Below, piece by piece: positions 18,301 to 26,820 of a DNA stretch of 46,387 nucleotides. Source of the DNA: Cognatilysobacter segetis (GTDB taxonomy: Bacteria > Pseudomonadota > Gammaproteobacteria > Xanthomonadales > Xanthomonadaceae). Each line of letters begins with the position of its first letter. Within the stretch, counting starts at the first letter, position 1. The notes below the pieces were generated by a model. The model ran no database searches and was not told the origin of the DNA. It saw nothing but the letters and a program-made list of their open reading frames with translations. A program made the position numbers and the translations under genes. Location: assembly GCF_004359965.1 (NCBI RefSeq), contig NZ_SMRQ01000013.1, positions 1 through 46,387 of the forward strand, written 5' to 3'.

Positions 18301-19257
18301 TCAGTGCTGCGGTAACGGATGCGCGTCGAGAAAGCGCCGGATCGCGGACACCAGCACCTCGTGGCGATCTTCCAGCACGTAGTGGCCGGCATCGTCGAAG
18401 GCCTGCACTTGCGCCTGCGGCAGCGCTCGACGGAAGCCCTCGAGGAAATGGCGGTCGAACACGAAGTCGCGCAGGCCCCAGCCGAGGAAGGCCGGGCGAT
18501 CAGCGAACGACGGCAGTCCGGCGCGGACCCGCTCGAGCAGCGGCCAGGCGCGGTCGCCGGGCGCCAGCGGGATGTCCTGCATGAAGCGGATCGTGCTGAT
18601 CGCGTCGTCCCAGCCGTCGTAAGGCGAGGCGTACGCGTCGCGCACCTCGCGCGCCAGCGGGCGTGTCGTGCCGAAGCGCGCCGCGCCGCGGGCGAACAGA
18701 TTGAAACGGCGGATCAGGTACGCGCCGACGCGCGAATCGCGGCCCAGCGACAACCGCCAGGGCATCGCCTTCGCGGCCGGCAGCGGGAACGCGGCGGTGT
18801 TGAGGATCACCAGCCGCTGCACCTGCGGCACATGCGAGAGCGCCCAGCCGAAGCCGATCATCCCGCCCCAGTCGTGCACGGCCAGCGTGACCGGGCCGGT
18901 GATGCCGAGGTGCGCGAGCAGCGCCGTGAGGTCGTCGACGCGCGACTGCAGCGTGTAGTCGTAGTGCCGCGCATGCGCCGACGGCGTGCGCGGCGGGCGC
19001 ACGCCACCGCCGTCGTCCGGCTTGTCGGACAGGCCCATGCCGACGTGGTCCGGCACGATGCAGCGGTAGCGGTCGCGCAGCCCGAGCACGAGATGGCGCC
19101 AGTAGTAGCTCCACGACGGATTGCCGTGGACCATCACCACCACTTCGCCGTCGCGCGGGCCCTCGTCGAGGTAGCTCATCGCGATGCCCGGCCGCACCTC
19201 GAAGCGCTGGGGGGCGAAGGGATAATCGGGCAGCGTGGCGGGATCGATCGCGCGCAT
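18301..19257 (-). CDS. oleB: OleB-type beta-lactone decarboxylase (alpha/beta-hydrolase)
   Basis: A 318-residue alpha/beta-hydrolase of the haloalkane-dehalogenase-like subgroup. It has HGNPSWSYYWR (oxyanion region, about residues 43-53) and the nucleophile elbow VHDWGG, where the nucleophile is Asp, not Ser, as known for OleB. A late GHYVLED segment supplies the catalytic His. OleB removes CO2 from the beta-lactone made by OleC to give a cis-olefin. The ATG at 19257 was preferred to the GTG at 19287 because GAAGG lies 8 nt before it and the family N-terminus starts about here. It is 70 bp downstream of oleA and probably co-transcribed with it. The next gene on this strand, oleC, is separated by the opposite-strand cysteine-cluster gene. 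Confidence 0.92.
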   Translation of the reverse strand: MRAIDPATLPDYPFAPQRFEVRPGIAMSYLDEGPRDGEVVVMVHGNPSWSYYWRHLVLGLRDRYRCIVPDHVGMGLSDKPDDGGGVRPPRTPSAHARHYDYTLQSRVDDLTALLAHLGITGPVTLAVHDWGGMIGFGWALSHVPQVQRLVILNTAAFPLPAAKAMPWRLSLGRDSRVGAYLIRRFNLFARGAARFGTTRPLAREVRDAYASPYDGWDDAISTIRFMQDIPLAPGDRAWPLLERVRAGLPSFADRPAFLGWGLRDFVFDRHFLEGFRRALPQAQVQAFDDAGHYVLEDRHEVLVSAIRRFLDAHPLPQH

Positions 19258-19265
19258 CGTCGGGG

Positions 19266-19270
19266 CCTTC
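19266..19270 (-). promoter_or_regulatory. Ribosome binding site deciding the oleB start
   Basis: GAAGG, 8 nt upstream of the ATG at 19257-19255. No comparable sequence precedes the alternative GTG at 19287, so the shorter protein is preferred. Confidence 0.6.
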
Positions 19271-19327
19271 AAAGCACGCGGCCGCACGAGGCGGCCGGTG
19301 GGATCACGTATCGCGGAGAAGTACCGC

Positions 19328-20344
19328 TTACCAGACGACTTCCGCCATCGAGCAGTTCAGGCCCGAGCCGATGCCGAGCAGCGCCACGCGCGTGCCCTTC
19401 TTCAGCCGGCCCAGCTCGCGCAGCTTGCTCAGCACGATCGGCACCGACGCCGGGCCGATGTTGCCGTGCTCGCCGAAGATGGTCAGCACCTTGCGCGGGT
19501 CGATGCCCATCGCCTTGGTGAAGGCCGCGGTGTGCACCTTGCTGACCTGGTGCACGACGAACTCGTCGAGTTCCTCCGCGACCCAGCCCAGCTTCTGCCG
19601 CGCGACCTGGAAGGTCTTCTGCGCGAGCTTCACGCCTTCGATCAGCAGCTGGCGCGTGTCGGTGACCATGCCGTCGAGGTTGCCGCGGCAGAGCTTGTTC
19701 CACTCGGTCGCCGCGCGCGTGACGCCGCCGCGGTAGCGCGGCGCGCCCGGCGCCAGCTCGGCGCGCGCCATCACCATCGCCGCGGCGCCCGAGCCGAGCG
19801 TGAGCGTGGCGAGCTCGTTCTTGAAGTCTTCCTCGGTGACGTCGGCGCGGGTCATGCGCTCGATCGTCTTCTCGTAGGCGAGGTCGGCGGTTTCGCCGTC
19901 GACGACCAGCGCGTACTCGATCTCGCCACGCTCGATCATGCGCGCCGCGATGTCCATGCCGTTGATGAAGGCGAGGCAGGCGTTGGCGACGTCGAAGTTC
20001 TGGCAGGTGTCGGGCAGGCCGAGGTTGCCGGAGACGATCGAGGCGGTGGACGGCTCGAGGTAGTCGCGGCTCACCGACGTGTTCACCAGCAGGCCCATGC
20101 GCTCGGGCTCGACGCCGGCGTCGGCCAGCGCCTTCACCGCGGCGAGCGTGGCGGCGTCGGACGCGAGCATCGGGCCGTCCCACAGGCGGCGCGCCTCGAC
20201 GCCCGCGATGTCCTTGATCACGTCGGTCTTGATGCCGAGGCGATCGAGCGTGGGTCGCAGCCGTGCGTTGATTTCGTCCGTCGTGAGGCGGCGCGGCGCA
20301 TCGATATGCGCGAGGCCGGCGATGGCGACGTGTTGGAACAGCAT
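19328..20344 (-). CDS. oleA: OleA-type thiolase-fold condensing enzyme (long-chain olefin biosynthesis)
   Basis: A 338-residue 3-oxoacyl-ACP-synthase-III-like enzyme. From memory of the Xanthomonas campestris enzyme, the opening (MLFQ.V.IAGLAHIDAP), the INTSVSRDYLEPS-like segment and the C-terminal IGSGLNCSMAEVVW match closely. The nucleophile is Cys123 (NACLAF), with Glu97 (DYLEPS) and a late FGEHGNIGP Asn; subtracting 20 from the published XcOleA numbering (Cys143, Glu117) gives the same positions. OleA joins two fatty acyl-CoAs head to head to give a 2-alkyl-3-keto acid. The frame is open upstream, but ATG 20344 gives the family N-terminus. A TTAAGCT element lies 31 nt upstream. Confidence 0.96.
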   Translation of the reverse strand: MLFQHVAIAGLAHIDAPRRLTTDEINARLRPTLDRLGIKTDVIKDIAGVEARRLWDGPMLASDAATLAAVKALADAGVEPERMGLLVNTSVSRDYLEPSTASIVSGNLGLPDTCQNFDVANACLAFINGMDIAARMIERGEIEYALVVDGETADLAYEKTIERMTRADVTEEDFKNELATLTLGSGAAAMVMARAELAPGAPRYRGGVTRAATEWNKLCRGNLDGMVTDTRQLLIEGVKLAQKTFQVARQKLGWVAEELDEFVVHQVSKVHTAAFTKAMGIDPRKVLTIFGEHGNIGPASVPIVLSKLRELGRLKKGTRVALLGIGSGLNCSMAEVVW

Positions 20345-20375
20345 GGGCGCGACTCGAAACGGACGGGAACACGCT

Positions 20376-20382
20376 AGCTTAA
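20376..20382 (-). promoter_or_regulatory. TTAAGCT element upstream of oleA
   Basis: TTAAGCT on the minus strand, 31 nt before the oleA ATG, in the context GCGCGTTAAGCTAGCG. The same heptamer precedes oleC. A -10 role (TAAGCT) is likely; a clear -35 is absent. Confidence 0.45.
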
Positions 20383-20464
20383 CGCGCGCGGCACTAGAGC
20401 GCACACCGCCGTACGGTGACGCAGGCCGCATTCGGACTCCCCGTTCAGCCCGGCCGGGGCGCTT

Positions 20465-20788
20465 TCAGCGCGGGCATCGCCACGCGACGAAGCGCTGGCG
20501 CCCGTCGTGCGCGGCCTCGGTCGGCACGACCGTATTGGCCCCCAGCCCGACCGCCTCGTTGCGCGCCATGGTCTCGAGCTCCTCCTGCACGCGCAGCGGA
20601 TTGCGCTGGTAGACCGCCACGCGGTCGGTCACGTTGCCCTCGATCTCGCCGAGCTTGGTGCAGCCCGCGGTCGACGCGCCCATCGCGAGCACGCGCACGC
20701 CCGCGGCCCCGGTTTCCATCGGCACCCAGGTGCAGGCACCGAGCGCGAGCATCGACACGACAACGGCAGCGCGGATCATCCGGGGCAT
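20465..20788 (-). CDS. DUF4156-type lipoprotein
   Basis: A 107-residue protein with a lipoprotein signal: MPRMIRA, a hydrophobic stretch, then the lipobox LALGAC with Cys19 as the lipidated residue. The mature part contains AGCTKLGEIEGNVTD and RNEAVGLGANTVVP, a pattern typical of DUF4156/RcsF-like small lipoproteins that begin with a conserved 'C..LG.v' motif and a buried 'LGANtv' helix. Likely anchored in the outer membrane facing the periplasm. Function unknown. It lies 120 bp upstream of oleA on the same strand and follows a hairpin that should end transcription of the M16 gene before it. Confidence 0.82.
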   Translation of the reverse strand: MPRMIRAAVVVSMLALGACTWVPMETGAAGVRVLAMGASTAGCTKLGEIEGNVTDRVAVYQRNPLRVQEELETMARNEAVGLGANTVVPTEAAHDGRQRFVAWRCPR

Positions 20789-20797
20789 CGCAGGCAC

Positions 20798-20838
20798 TCC
20801 ACAAACGAAGACGCGCGGGATTGTCGCCCCGCGCGTCT
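20798..20838 (-). terminator. Hairpin terminator after the second M16 gene
   Basis: Perfect 11-bp arms AGACGCGCGGG (20809-20819) and CCCGCGCGTCT (20828-20838) around an 8-nt loop. On the minus strand it is followed by TCGTTTGT. It lies between the M16 stop (20860) and the DUF4156 start (20788). The T-run is interrupted, so efficiency is uncertain. Confidence 0.6.
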
Positions 20839-20859
20839 GAACCGCACAAACCGGCCGGC

Positions 20860-23712
20860 TTACTTGCCGGCGGGCTCGCCGTCCGCGTCGACCACCTGCA
20901 CGTCGCCGAGCTTCAGGTCGCGCACGCCCTGCTCGATCTTCGACAGGTCGCCGACCACCACCCACGTCAGCGCGTCGGGATCGATGCGGCCCGCGGCGGT
21001 CCTCACGATCGCCGGCGTCATCGCCTGGTTGCGCTCCGCGAAACGCACGATGTAATCCATCGGGCGGCCGTAGCGCAGGTTCGACGCGACCTGCGACAGC
21101 ACCGCCGACCCGGTCTCGTACGCACCCGGCAGGCTGAGCGTGTTGGTCGCGCGGATCTTGTCGACCTCCTTCTGCGTCGCCGGCTTCGTGCCGCTGGCGA
21201 AGTCGGCGATCTCGCGCTCGAGCTCCTTGATCGACTCGACCGTCTTGTCGCTCTGCACCGCGGCCGAAGCGATCCACGGGCGCTGGCCCAGCGTATTGCT
21301 GGCGCCGCTGTACGAGCCGTAGGCCCAGTGCTTGTCCTCGCGCAGGTTCATGTTCAGGCGCGAGGAGAACTCGCCTCCGAGCACGCCGTTGGCGAAGTCG
21401 AAGTCGATCGTGCCGGCGTCCGACGTCGGCGGGACGAGCTCGGCGACGTAGACGTTGCTCTGGATCGCGCCCGGCTGGTTCACCAGGTACACGCGGCCCG
21501 CCTTCGGGCGCGCGACGGTCGGCACCGACGGCAGCTTCGGCGCGTCGGCCGGCGTGGCCCAGTCGCCGAAGCGCTGCTCGAGCTGCGGCAGGATCTGCGC
21601 CAGCGTGGTGTCGCCGACGATCACGATGCGCGCGCTCGACGGCTGCAGCCAGTTGCGATGGAAGTCGACGAGATCCTCGCGCGTGAGCGACTTGATCGAC
21701 GCCTCGGTGCCCGAGCCCGTGAACGGGATCGCGTACGGATGCCCGTCGCCGTACAGCAGCGGCGGCAGCACGCGCAGCGCGGCGGTCTGCGGACGCGCCT
21801 TCTCCTGCGCGATGCTGGCGAGCCACTGTGCACGCACGCGCTCCATCTCGGCGGCGTCGAAGCGCGGGCGCCGAACGACATCGGCGAACAGGTCGAGCGA
21901 CGCGGGCAGCTTGTCCTTCAGCGCCGACAGGCCGATCGTGGCCTGGTCGAGGCCCGCGCCCGCGCCGATCTCCGCGCCCAGCGCTTCCTCGCGCGCCTTG
22001 AGCTGCAGCGCACCGAGGTCGCCCGCGCCCTCGTCGAGCATGCCCATGGTGAAGCTGGCGGTGCCGAGCTTCTTGCCGACGTCGGCCGTGTAGCCGCCCG
22101 GGAATTCCATCGACATCTGCACGACCGGGATCTCGTGGCGCTCCACCAGCGCGACGGTCATGCCGTTCGACAGCCTGGCCATCTGCGGCGTCGGGAACTT
22201 GAGCTCCGGGAACGCCTTGGGCATCGGCACGCCGGTGCCGCGGTCGACGTCCGTCTTCACCGTCCTGAAGCGCGGATCCGGCTTCGGCAGCGGCGCGGGC
22301 GCCTTCGCCGGCGCGGCGACGACGCGTTCGGGGATCGACGAGGCCGGCGTCTCGCTCGGCTCGACCAGCAGCGTGTGCGAGCCCGCGCCCAGCCACTTGC
22401 GGCCGATGTCGCGGATCTGCGCGGGCGTCGCCGCCATCAGCACGGCGAGGTCCTGCTTGTAGCAATCGGGCTTGCCGGTGAACACCGCGCATTCGGCCAG
22501 CACGTCCGACTTGCCGCCGAAGCCGCCCACGCGCTCCACGCCGCGCACGAAGTCCGCACGCACCGCGGTCTTGGCCTGCTCGAGTTCGGCCACGGTGGGG
22601 CCGTCCTTCAGCAGGCGCTTGAGTTCCTCGTCGATCACCGCCTCGACCTTGGCCGGCTCGACGCGCTTCTTGACGTCCGCCGTCACCATGAACGTGCCGG
22701 CGATCTCCTGGCTCCACAGCGCGGTGCCGGTGTTGTCGACGAGCTTGTCGCCGTACACCAGCCGCGTGTCCAGGCGCGAGGTCGCGCTGCCGCCGAGGAT
22801 CTGGCTGAACATCTGCAGCAGCGTCGAGTCGCGCGTGCCGGCCTCGGCCACGGGCCAGGCGCGGTAGATGCGCACCTGCGGCACGCGGTCCGGGATCGTC
22901 TCGCGCGTGTCCTTCGCGCGCCTGGGGATGTTGGTCTTCATGTCCGGCAGCGTCGCCGTCGCCGGGATGTCGCCGAAGTACTGCGTCACCTTCTGCTTCG
23001 CGGTGGCGAGGTCGATGTCGCCGGCGAGCACCAGCACGGCGTTGTTCGGGCCGTACCAGCTCTTGAACCAGGTCTTGACGTCGTCGAGCGTGGCCGCGTT
23101 GAGGTCGGCCATCGAGCCGATCGTCGACCAGCTGTACGGATGGCCTTCCGGATAGATCGCTTCCATCAGCTTGCTGATGATGCGGCGGCCGTAAGGCTGG
23201 TTCTCGCCCTGGCGCTTCTCGTTCTGCACGACGCCGCGCTGCTCGTCGAGCGTCTTCTGGTCGATCGCGCCGAGCAGGTGGCCCATGCGGTCGGACTCCA
23301 TCCACAGCGCGGTGTCCAGCGCGGTGGTGGGCACGTTCTCGAAGTAGTTGGTGCGGTCGGAATTGGTGGTGCCGTTCTGGTCGGTGGCGCCGACCAGCTC
23401 GAACGGCCCGAAGAACTCGTCGCGGTGGTTCTCCGAGCCGTTGAACATCAGGTGTTCGAAGAGATGCGCGAAGCCGGTGCGCCCGGGCTGCTCGTTCTTG
23501 CTGCCGACGTGGTACCAGAGGTTCACCGCGACGACTGGTGCCTTGCGGTCGGTGTGCACGATCACCCGTAGGCCGTTGGGCAGCGTGAACTCCTGGTACG
23601 GGATCTCGACGCCGGTCGCGGCGTTCGGGGCGGCCGCGACGGGCGCGGCGACGCCCGCGAGGGCGATGGCGAGCGCGACGGCGAGGGTCGCGTTGCGGGG
23701 GCGGAAACTCAT
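20860..23712 (-). CDS. Exported M16 family zinc metallopeptidase (second copy)
   Basis: A 950-residue protein with a signal peptide (hydrophobic core at about residues 9-24, cleavage near AAAP, 26-29). The zinc motif is HLFEH (His83, Glu86, His87) with the distal Glu165 in VVQNEKRQ. The second half (from about 500) retains the fold without HxxEH. It probably degrades short peptides in the periplasm. It is clearly paralogous to the neighbouring 955-residue gene upstream: NGLRV.VHTDRKAP, NLWYHVGSKNE and FAHLFEHLMF are shared almost word for word. The two differ from the 927-residue M16 protein at 9925. The ATG at 23712 gives the signal peptide directly. A terminator separates it from the upstream paralogue, so it needs its own promoter. 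Confidence 0.93.
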   Translation of the reverse strand: MSFRPRNATLAVALAIALAGVAAPVAAAPNAATGVEIPYQEFTLPNGLRVIVHTDRKAPVVAVNLWYHVGSKNEQPGRTGFAHLFEHLMFNGSENHRDEFFGPFELVGATDQNGTTNSDRTNYFENVPTTALDTALWMESDRMGHLLGAIDQKTLDEQRGVVQNEKRQGENQPYGRRIISKLMEAIYPEGHPYSWSTIGSMADLNAATLDDVKTWFKSWYGPNNAVLVLAGDIDLATAKQKVTQYFGDIPATATLPDMKTNIPRRAKDTRETIPDRVPQVRIYRAWPVAEAGTRDSTLLQMFSQILGGSATSRLDTRLVYGDKLVDNTGTALWSQEIAGTFMVTADVKKRVEPAKVEAVIDEELKRLLKDGPTVAELEQAKTAVRADFVRGVERVGGFGGKSDVLAECAVFTGKPDCYKQDLAVLMAATPAQIRDIGRKWLGAGSHTLLVEPSETPASSIPERVVAAPAKAPAPLPKPDPRFRTVKTDVDRGTGVPMPKAFPELKFPTPQMARLSNGMTVALVERHEIPVVQMSMEFPGGYTADVGKKLGTASFTMGMLDEGAGDLGALQLKAREEALGAEIGAGAGLDQATIGLSALKDKLPASLDLFADVVRRPRFDAAEMERVRAQWLASIAQEKARPQTAALRVLPPLLYGDGHPYAIPFTGSGTEASIKSLTREDLVDFHRNWLQPSSARIVIVGDTTLAQILPQLEQRFGDWATPADAPKLPSVPTVARPKAGRVYLVNQPGAIQSNVYVAELVPPTSDAGTIDFDFANGVLGGEFSSRLNMNLREDKHWAYGSYSGASNTLGQRPWIASAAVQSDKTVESIKELEREIADFASGTKPATQKEVDKIRATNTLSLPGAYETGSAVLSQVASNLRYGRPMDYIVRFAERNQAMTPAIVRTAAGRIDPDALTWVVVGDLSKIEQGVRDLKLGDVQVVDADGEPAGK

Positions 23713-23747
23713 GGCATCACTCCGGTGGTGCAGCGGGCAGGGCCCGC

Positions 23748-23787
23748 AAAAGAAAATGCCGCGCGCCGCCCGGGGGCGACGCGCGGC
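23748..23787 (-). terminator. Intrinsic terminator between the two tandem M16 genes
   Basis: On the minus strand a 12-bp stem with one G-T wobble (arms at 23787-23776 and 23769-23758) closes a 6-nt CCCCGG loop and is followed directly by ATTTTCTTTT (23757-23748). It starts 6 bp after the stop of the upstream M16 gene. This is one of the clearest intrinsic terminators in the window. Confidence 0.85.
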
Positions 23788-23793
23788 GGGACG

Positions 23794-26661
23794 TCAGCGC
23801 GCGGCGGTCGCGCCGCCGACCGGCTTGCCGTCGGCGTCGATCACGATCACTTCGCCGAGGTTGAGCGCGCGCACCTTCGCCTCGGTCTGCTTGAGGTCGC
23901 CGACGACCACCCACGTCATCGCATTCGGATCGAGCGCGGTGGCGGCGGCCTTGACCTGCTCCGGCGTCAGCGACTCGATCTCGGCCTTGCGGCGCACGAC
24001 GTAATCGTCCGGACGGCCGTAGCGCACGATGTCCGCGACGGTGCCCATCACCGACGACGCGGTCTCGTACGCGCCCGGCAGGCTCAGGGTGGAGAGCTTG
24101 CGGATACGGTCGACCTCGGCGGCGTCCGGCGCACGCGCGCCGCTCGCGTAGGCCACCAGCTCGCGCTGCATCTCGGCCATCGCCTCGGCGGTCTTGTCGA
24201 TCTGCACCGGCGCCACCGCCAGCCACGGACGCGGGCCGAGCGCGTTGACCACCTGGCTGCGCGCACCGTACGACCAGTGCTTGTCCTCGCGCAGGTTCAT
24301 GTTCAGGCGCGAGGTGAAGTCGCCGCCGAACACGCCATTCGCGAATTCCAGCTTGGTCGCATCGGGGTCGGTGGTGGCGGGCATCAGCTGGCCGACGAAC
24401 ACGTTGGCCTGCACCGCGCCCGGCTGGTCGATCAGGTAGACGCGCGTGGCCTTCGGCCGCGCGACGACCGCCGGCACCACCGGCTTCGGCGCGGCGCCCT
24501 CGCCCTTCCAGTCGCCCAGGTGGCGCTCGAGCAGCGGCACGATCTGCGCCAGCGTGGTGTCGCCGACGACGACCAGCGTCGCGCCTTCCGGACGCACCCA
24601 GTCGCGCTGGTAGCGCAGCAGGTCCTCGCGCGAGATCGTCGCCAGCGACGCCTCGGTGCCGGTGCCGGTCATCGGCGCGGCGTACGGATGGTCGGCCGTG
24701 TACAGCAGCGCCGGCAGCACGCGCATCGCGACCGAATTCGGGTTCGCCTTCTCCTGCTTGATGCCGGCGATGCGCGTGGCGCGCACGCGATCGATCTCGG
24801 CGGCGTCGAAGCGCGGACGGCGCAGCATGTCGGCGTAGAGCGCGAGCGACGCGTCGAGGTTCTCGGTCAGCGCCGAGAGGTAGGCGCTGCTGCCGTCGAG
24901 CGACGCGCCCACGCCGATGTTGGCGCCCAGGCGTTCGGCCGCGTCGGCGAAGGCGAGCGAGTCGCGCGCGCCGGCGCCCTCGTCGAGCATCGACATCGCG
25001 AACGCGGCGGTGCCCGGCTTGCCGCCGACGTCGGTCGCGTAGCCGCCGTTGAACTGGTAGCTCATCTGCACCACCGGCACTTCGTGGCGCTCGGCGAGCA
25101 CGACGGTGGTGCCGTTGGACAGCGTCGCGCGCTGCAGCGCCGGGAACACCAGGTCGGGGAAGGTCTGCGGCATCGGCACGCCGACGGCGCGGTCGACCCC
25201 CGGCGCGAGCGTGGTGAAGCGTGCATCGGGCTTGGGCAGGGCGAAGGGCTTCGGCGTCGCCGCCGGCGCCTCCGGCAACGCGACGCGCGCGCCGGGCTCC
25301 ACCACCAGCGTGTGGCTGCCGGTGTCGAGCCACTTGCGCGCCGTGGCCTTGAGCTGCGGCACGGTGGCGGATGCGAAGTTCGCGAGCGTGTCGCGGAAGC
25401 AGGCCGGCTTGCCGGTGAACACGGTGCACTCCGCGAGCGCGTCGGCCTTGCCGCCGAAGCCGCCGATGCGCTCGATGCCGCGCACGAACGCGGCGCGCTG
25501 CACGGTCTTGGCGCGGTCGAGCTCGGCCTGCGTCGGGCCTTCGGCGATCAGGCGCGTGAGTTCCTCCTCGATGATCGCCTCGACCTTCGCCGGGTCCACG
25601 CCCTGCTTGACCGTGGCGAACACGCCGAAGTTCGAGCCGAGCTCGGCCTCGGACACGAAGGCGCTGACGCTGTCGACCAGCTTGTCGCGATGGAGCAGGC
25701 GCGCATCCAGGCGCGAGGAGCCGCTGCCGCCGAGCACGCCGGCGAGCAGCTTGAGCTGGTCGAGTTCGGCGCTGCCGTAGGCCGGCACGTTCCACACGCG
25801 GTGCACGCGCGCCTGCGGGACCTTGTCGGTCATGGTCGAGCGCGTGTCGGCCGTGTGGCGCGCGACGTCGACCTTCGGCTGCGCCATCGTCGGCGTGGCC
25901 GGGATGTGGCCGAAGTACTTCGCGGCCTTCTCCTTCGCCGTGGCGAGGTCGATGTCGCCGGCGAGCACGAGCACCGCGTTGTTCGGGCCGTACCAGGTGC
26001 GGAACCAGGTCTTGACGTCGTCGAGCGAGGCCGCGTTGAGATCGTTCATCGAACCGATCACGCCCGCGTGGTACGGGTGGCCCTCGGGGTACATGGTCTT
26101 GCCGAGCACGTCCCACACCTGCCCGTAGGGCTGGTTCTCGCCCTGGCGCTTCTCGTTCTGGACGACGCCGCGCTGCTCGTCGAGCGCCGCCTGCGTGACC
26201 GCGCCGAGCAGGTGGCCCATGCGGTCCGATTCCATCCACAGCGCGGTGTCGAGCGCGCTGGTCGGGACGTTCTCGAAATAGTTGGTGCGGTCGGTATTGG
26301 TCGTGCCGTTCTGGCCGGTCACGCCAACCTGCTTGAAGGGCGCGAAATACTCGCCGGAGTGGTTCTCGCTGGCCTGGAACATGAGGTGCTCGAACAGGTG
26401 CGCGAAGCCGCTGCGACCCGCGGGCTCGTTCTTGCTGCCGACGTGGTACCAGAGGTTCACCGCGACGATCGGCGCCTTGCGGTCGGTGTGCACCAGCACG
26501 CGCAGGCCGTTGGGCAGGGTGAACTGCTCGTAGGCGATGTCGACCGCGGCGGGCCGGGCCGCAGGCGCGGCGAGCGCGGGCACGGCAAAGCCGGCGGCGG
26601 CAGCCAGCGCGAGGGCGAGAACGGCGACGCGCGGGCGTCGGATGGCGTGGTTCGGATGCAT
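23794..26661 (-). CDS. Exported M16 family zinc metallopeptidase (third copy)
   Basis: A 955-residue protein with a signal peptide (RRPR followed by a hydrophobic Ala/Leu core to about residue 30). The zinc motif is HLFEH (His88, Glu91, His92) with distal Glu170 in VVQNEKRQ. The C-terminal half is the usual catalytically silent M16 domain. It is the tandem paralogue of the gene at 20860. I moved the start from an upstream in-frame codon to ATG 26661 because AGGGGAG stands 7 nt before it and the signal peptide begins there. Substrates are unknown; likely a periplasmic oligopeptidase. It is followed by a strong terminator and preceded by a 159-bp divergent spacer with an SDR gene. Confidence 0.93.
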   Translation of the reverse strand: MHPNHAIRRPRVAVLALALAAAAGFAVPALAAPAARPAAVDIAYEQFTLPNGLRVLVHTDRKAPIVAVNLWYHVGSKNEPAGRSGFAHLFEHLMFQASENHSGEYFAPFKQVGVTGQNGTTNTDRTNYFENVPTSALDTALWMESDRMGHLLGAVTQAALDEQRGVVQNEKRQGENQPYGQVWDVLGKTMYPEGHPYHAGVIGSMNDLNAASLDDVKTWFRTWYGPNNAVLVLAGDIDLATAKEKAAKYFGHIPATPTMAQPKVDVARHTADTRSTMTDKVPQARVHRVWNVPAYGSAELDQLKLLAGVLGGSGSSRLDARLLHRDKLVDSVSAFVSEAELGSNFGVFATVKQGVDPAKVEAIIEEELTRLIAEGPTQAELDRAKTVQRAAFVRGIERIGGFGGKADALAECTVFTGKPACFRDTLANFASATVPQLKATARKWLDTGSHTLVVEPGARVALPEAPAATPKPFALPKPDARFTTLAPGVDRAVGVPMPQTFPDLVFPALQRATLSNGTTVVLAERHEVPVVQMSYQFNGGYATDVGGKPGTAAFAMSMLDEGAGARDSLAFADAAERLGANIGVGASLDGSSAYLSALTENLDASLALYADMLRRPRFDAAEIDRVRATRIAGIKQEKANPNSVAMRVLPALLYTADHPYAAPMTGTGTEASLATISREDLLRYQRDWVRPEGATLVVVGDTTLAQIVPLLERHLGDWKGEGAAPKPVVPAVVARPKATRVYLIDQPGAVQANVFVGQLMPATTDPDATKLEFANGVFGGDFTSRLNMNLREDKHWSYGARSQVVNALGPRPWLAVAPVQIDKTAEAMAEMQRELVAYASGARAPDAAEVDRIRKLSTLSLPGAYETASSVMGTVADIVRYGRPDDYVVRRKAEIESLTPEQVKAAATALDPNAMTWVVVGDLKQTEAKVRALNLGEVIVIDADGKPVGGATAAR

Positions 26662-26668
26662 GCGGTGG

Positions 26669-26675
26669 CTCCCCT
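26669..26675 (-). promoter_or_regulatory. Ribosome binding site deciding the third M16 start
   Basis: AGGGGAG, 7 nt before the ATG at 26661-26659, selects this codon over an in-frame start 42 bp upstream. Confidence 0.7.
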
Positions 26676-26785
26676 GGGTAAGGGCCGGCTCCCTGCCGGC
26701 CAACGGCCGATCCTAGCCGAGCGCGGCCGGCGCGCCTCTAGGCCACAAGTCCCGCGCGCCTTCGCGCGGCGGCCCGGGGGCGGGG

Positions 26786-26793
26786 CCTAGACT
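26786..26793 (+). promoter_or_regulatory. Putative -10 element of the SDR gene
   Basis: CCTAGACT, identical to the octamer before the autotransporter (6244-6251), lies 27 nt before the SDR ATG. The -35 position is not recognisable. A CCGCGCG-CCTT-CGCGCGG hairpin lies just upstream at 26752-26769. Confidence 0.45.
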
Positions 26794-26820
26794 GAAGGCT
26801 TCACGCAGCGGAGACCGCCC

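Noticed and set aside
26752-26769. CCGCGCG-CCTT-CGCGCGG hairpin as a terminator of the third M16 gene or the SDR
   Set aside because: It lies upstream of both divergent genes and has no T-run, so it cannot end either transcript. It may be chance in GC-rich sequence.
20416-26790. Very long open frames (over 1000 codons) on the plus strand opposite the two M16 genes
   Set aside because: They translate to Arg/His/Val/Ala/Gly low-complexity sequence, mirror codon bias of the minus-strand genes and show no domain. They are antisense shadows of GC-rich coding DNA.
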